Positions 63,542 to 64,000 of a stretch of DNA of 64,000 nt are shown piece after piece; position 1 is the stretch's first letter, and each line of letters begins with the position of its first letter. Where the stretch lies: NCBI GenBank assembly GCA_008501585.1, contig QQUN01000035.1:62001-126000 (forward strand), in the 5' to 3' direction. The DNA comes from Pseudomonadota bacterium (lineage in GTDB: Bacteria; Pseudomonadota; Gammaproteobacteria; Burkholderiales; Rhodocyclaceae). Below the pieces are notes generated by a model. That model saw nothing but the letters and a program-made list of their open reading frames with translations. It was not told the origin of the DNA and ran no database searches. A program made the translations under genes and the position numbers.

Positions 63542-64000
63542 AACGCGTATCCATCTTTGCCCTCGTCCTGGCCGCCGCGGCCGGTGGCTACTACTTTGCG
63601 CAGCCCGGCGCCGTGCCGGCCCTGAGCGATGCCCATGCCCAGCGCGCTGCGCCGGCCACGGCCGACGCGCCCGCGGGCGAACGCAAGATCCTCTACTACC
63701 GCAATCCGATGGGCTTGCCCGATACCTCGCCCACGCCCAAGAAGGACTCGATGGGCATGGACTACATCCCGGTCTATGCCGATGATGCGCCGGATGACAG
63801 CGGCGCCGTGGCGGTGAGCCCGGCACGCTTGCAGACCCTGGGCGTCAAGACCGCACGGGCGCAGGTGCAGCCGCTCGACGCGGCGCTGCGTGCGGTGGGG
63901 CGGGTCGAGATCAATGAGCGCGCGATCCATGATGTGTCGCCGCGCTTCGAGGGCTGGATCGAGCGGCTCCATGTGAATGCCAGCGGTGACCCGGTCAAGC
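63538..64000 (+). CDS. CusB-like RND periplasmic adaptor (C-terminus beyond window)
   Basis: The first 154 residues of an efflux adaptor. The GTG start overlaps the outer-membrane factor stop (GTGA). After the membrane anchor (ISFALVLAAAAGGYYF-like segment VSIFALVLAAAAGGYYF) comes the heavy-metal-binding motif YYRNPMGLPDTSPTPKKDSM then GMDYIPVY, usual in CusB/SilB. The barrel/lipoyl part begins with GRVEINERAIHDVSPRFEGW. The inner-membrane CusA pump gene is expected next, outside the window. The reading frame is open to the last base. Confidence 0.9.
   Translation, partial: MKRVSIFALVLAAAAGGYYFAQPGAVPALSDAHAQRAAPATADAPAGERKILYYRNPMGLPDTSPTPKKDSMGMDYIPVYADDAPDDSGAVAVSPARLQTLGVKTARAQVQPLDAALRAVGRVEINERAIHDVSPRFEGWIERLHVNASGDPVK

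Noticed and set aside
61451-63826. 791-residue minus-strand frame
   Set aside because: Spans several unrelated plus-strand genes (cytochrome, CusF-like, outer-membrane factor, adaptor) in antisense; long only because of high GC content.

Overview
This 64 kb window is high-GC bacterial chromosome, read most plausibly as a betaproteobacterium of the Rhodocyclales (Azoarcus/Thauera/Zoogloea-like). The grounds are an exosortase-A exopolysaccharide locus, a betaproteobacterial pilB-pilC-pilD block, and a conserved gpmA-envC / rhodanese-grxC-secB-gpsA order also known from Escherichia coli. The genus is inference. Genes are tightly packed. I see no tRNA, rRNA, CRISPR array, prophage or intact insertion sequence. 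No gap between genes exceeds about 230 bases.

Region 1 (1-14.5 kb) is one flank of an exosortase A-associated polysaccharide cluster. It has two family-2 glycosyltransferases (the first cut by the window edge), an ATP-grasp/low-molecular-weight tyrosine phosphatase fusion, a Wzx-like flippase, a family-4-like glycosyltransferase, an acyl carrier protein, the exosortase-associated hydrolases 2 and 1, a TPR protein, and two paralogous AMP-forming acyl ligases. A tandem pair of palindrome-plus-TATAAT repeats precedes the carrier-protein operon. argB and a secreted beta-helix protein follow. The exosortase and its PEP-CTERM substrates must lie outside the window.

Region 2 (14.5-30 kb) is mostly housekeeping: Hsp20, NudB overlapping a barstar and a secreted barnase-type RNase, a degenerate receiver-TPR protein, aspS, DUF502 and FmdB proteins, pilD-pilC-pilB, a CorC/HlyC-type protein, a CcsA-like protein, ffh, a DUF455 protein and a diheme cytochrome c.

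Region 3 (30-48 kb) holds engB, a strongly structured leader, hemB, bioC-bioB, comF, trmL, the arsR-rhodanese-grxC-secB-SH3-gpsA run, gpmA-envC-ctpA, a conserved unknown, a MoeB/ThiF protein, a MITE-like 165-bp element, ribD-nrdR-glyA and a histidine phosphatase.

Region 4 (48-64 kb) has TRAP transporter permeases without a binding protein, a rubrerythrin/Fe-S protein/DUF3501 operon, pepN, a thioesterase-thiolase-SDR group under a divergent TetR regulator, and a copper/silver-type efflux regulon. That regulon contains a response regulator and kinase, a His-tailed cytochrome, a CusF-like protein, a CusC-like outer-membrane factor and a CusB-like adaptor cut by the window end. Two matching 20-bp palindromic boxes tie these last genes together.
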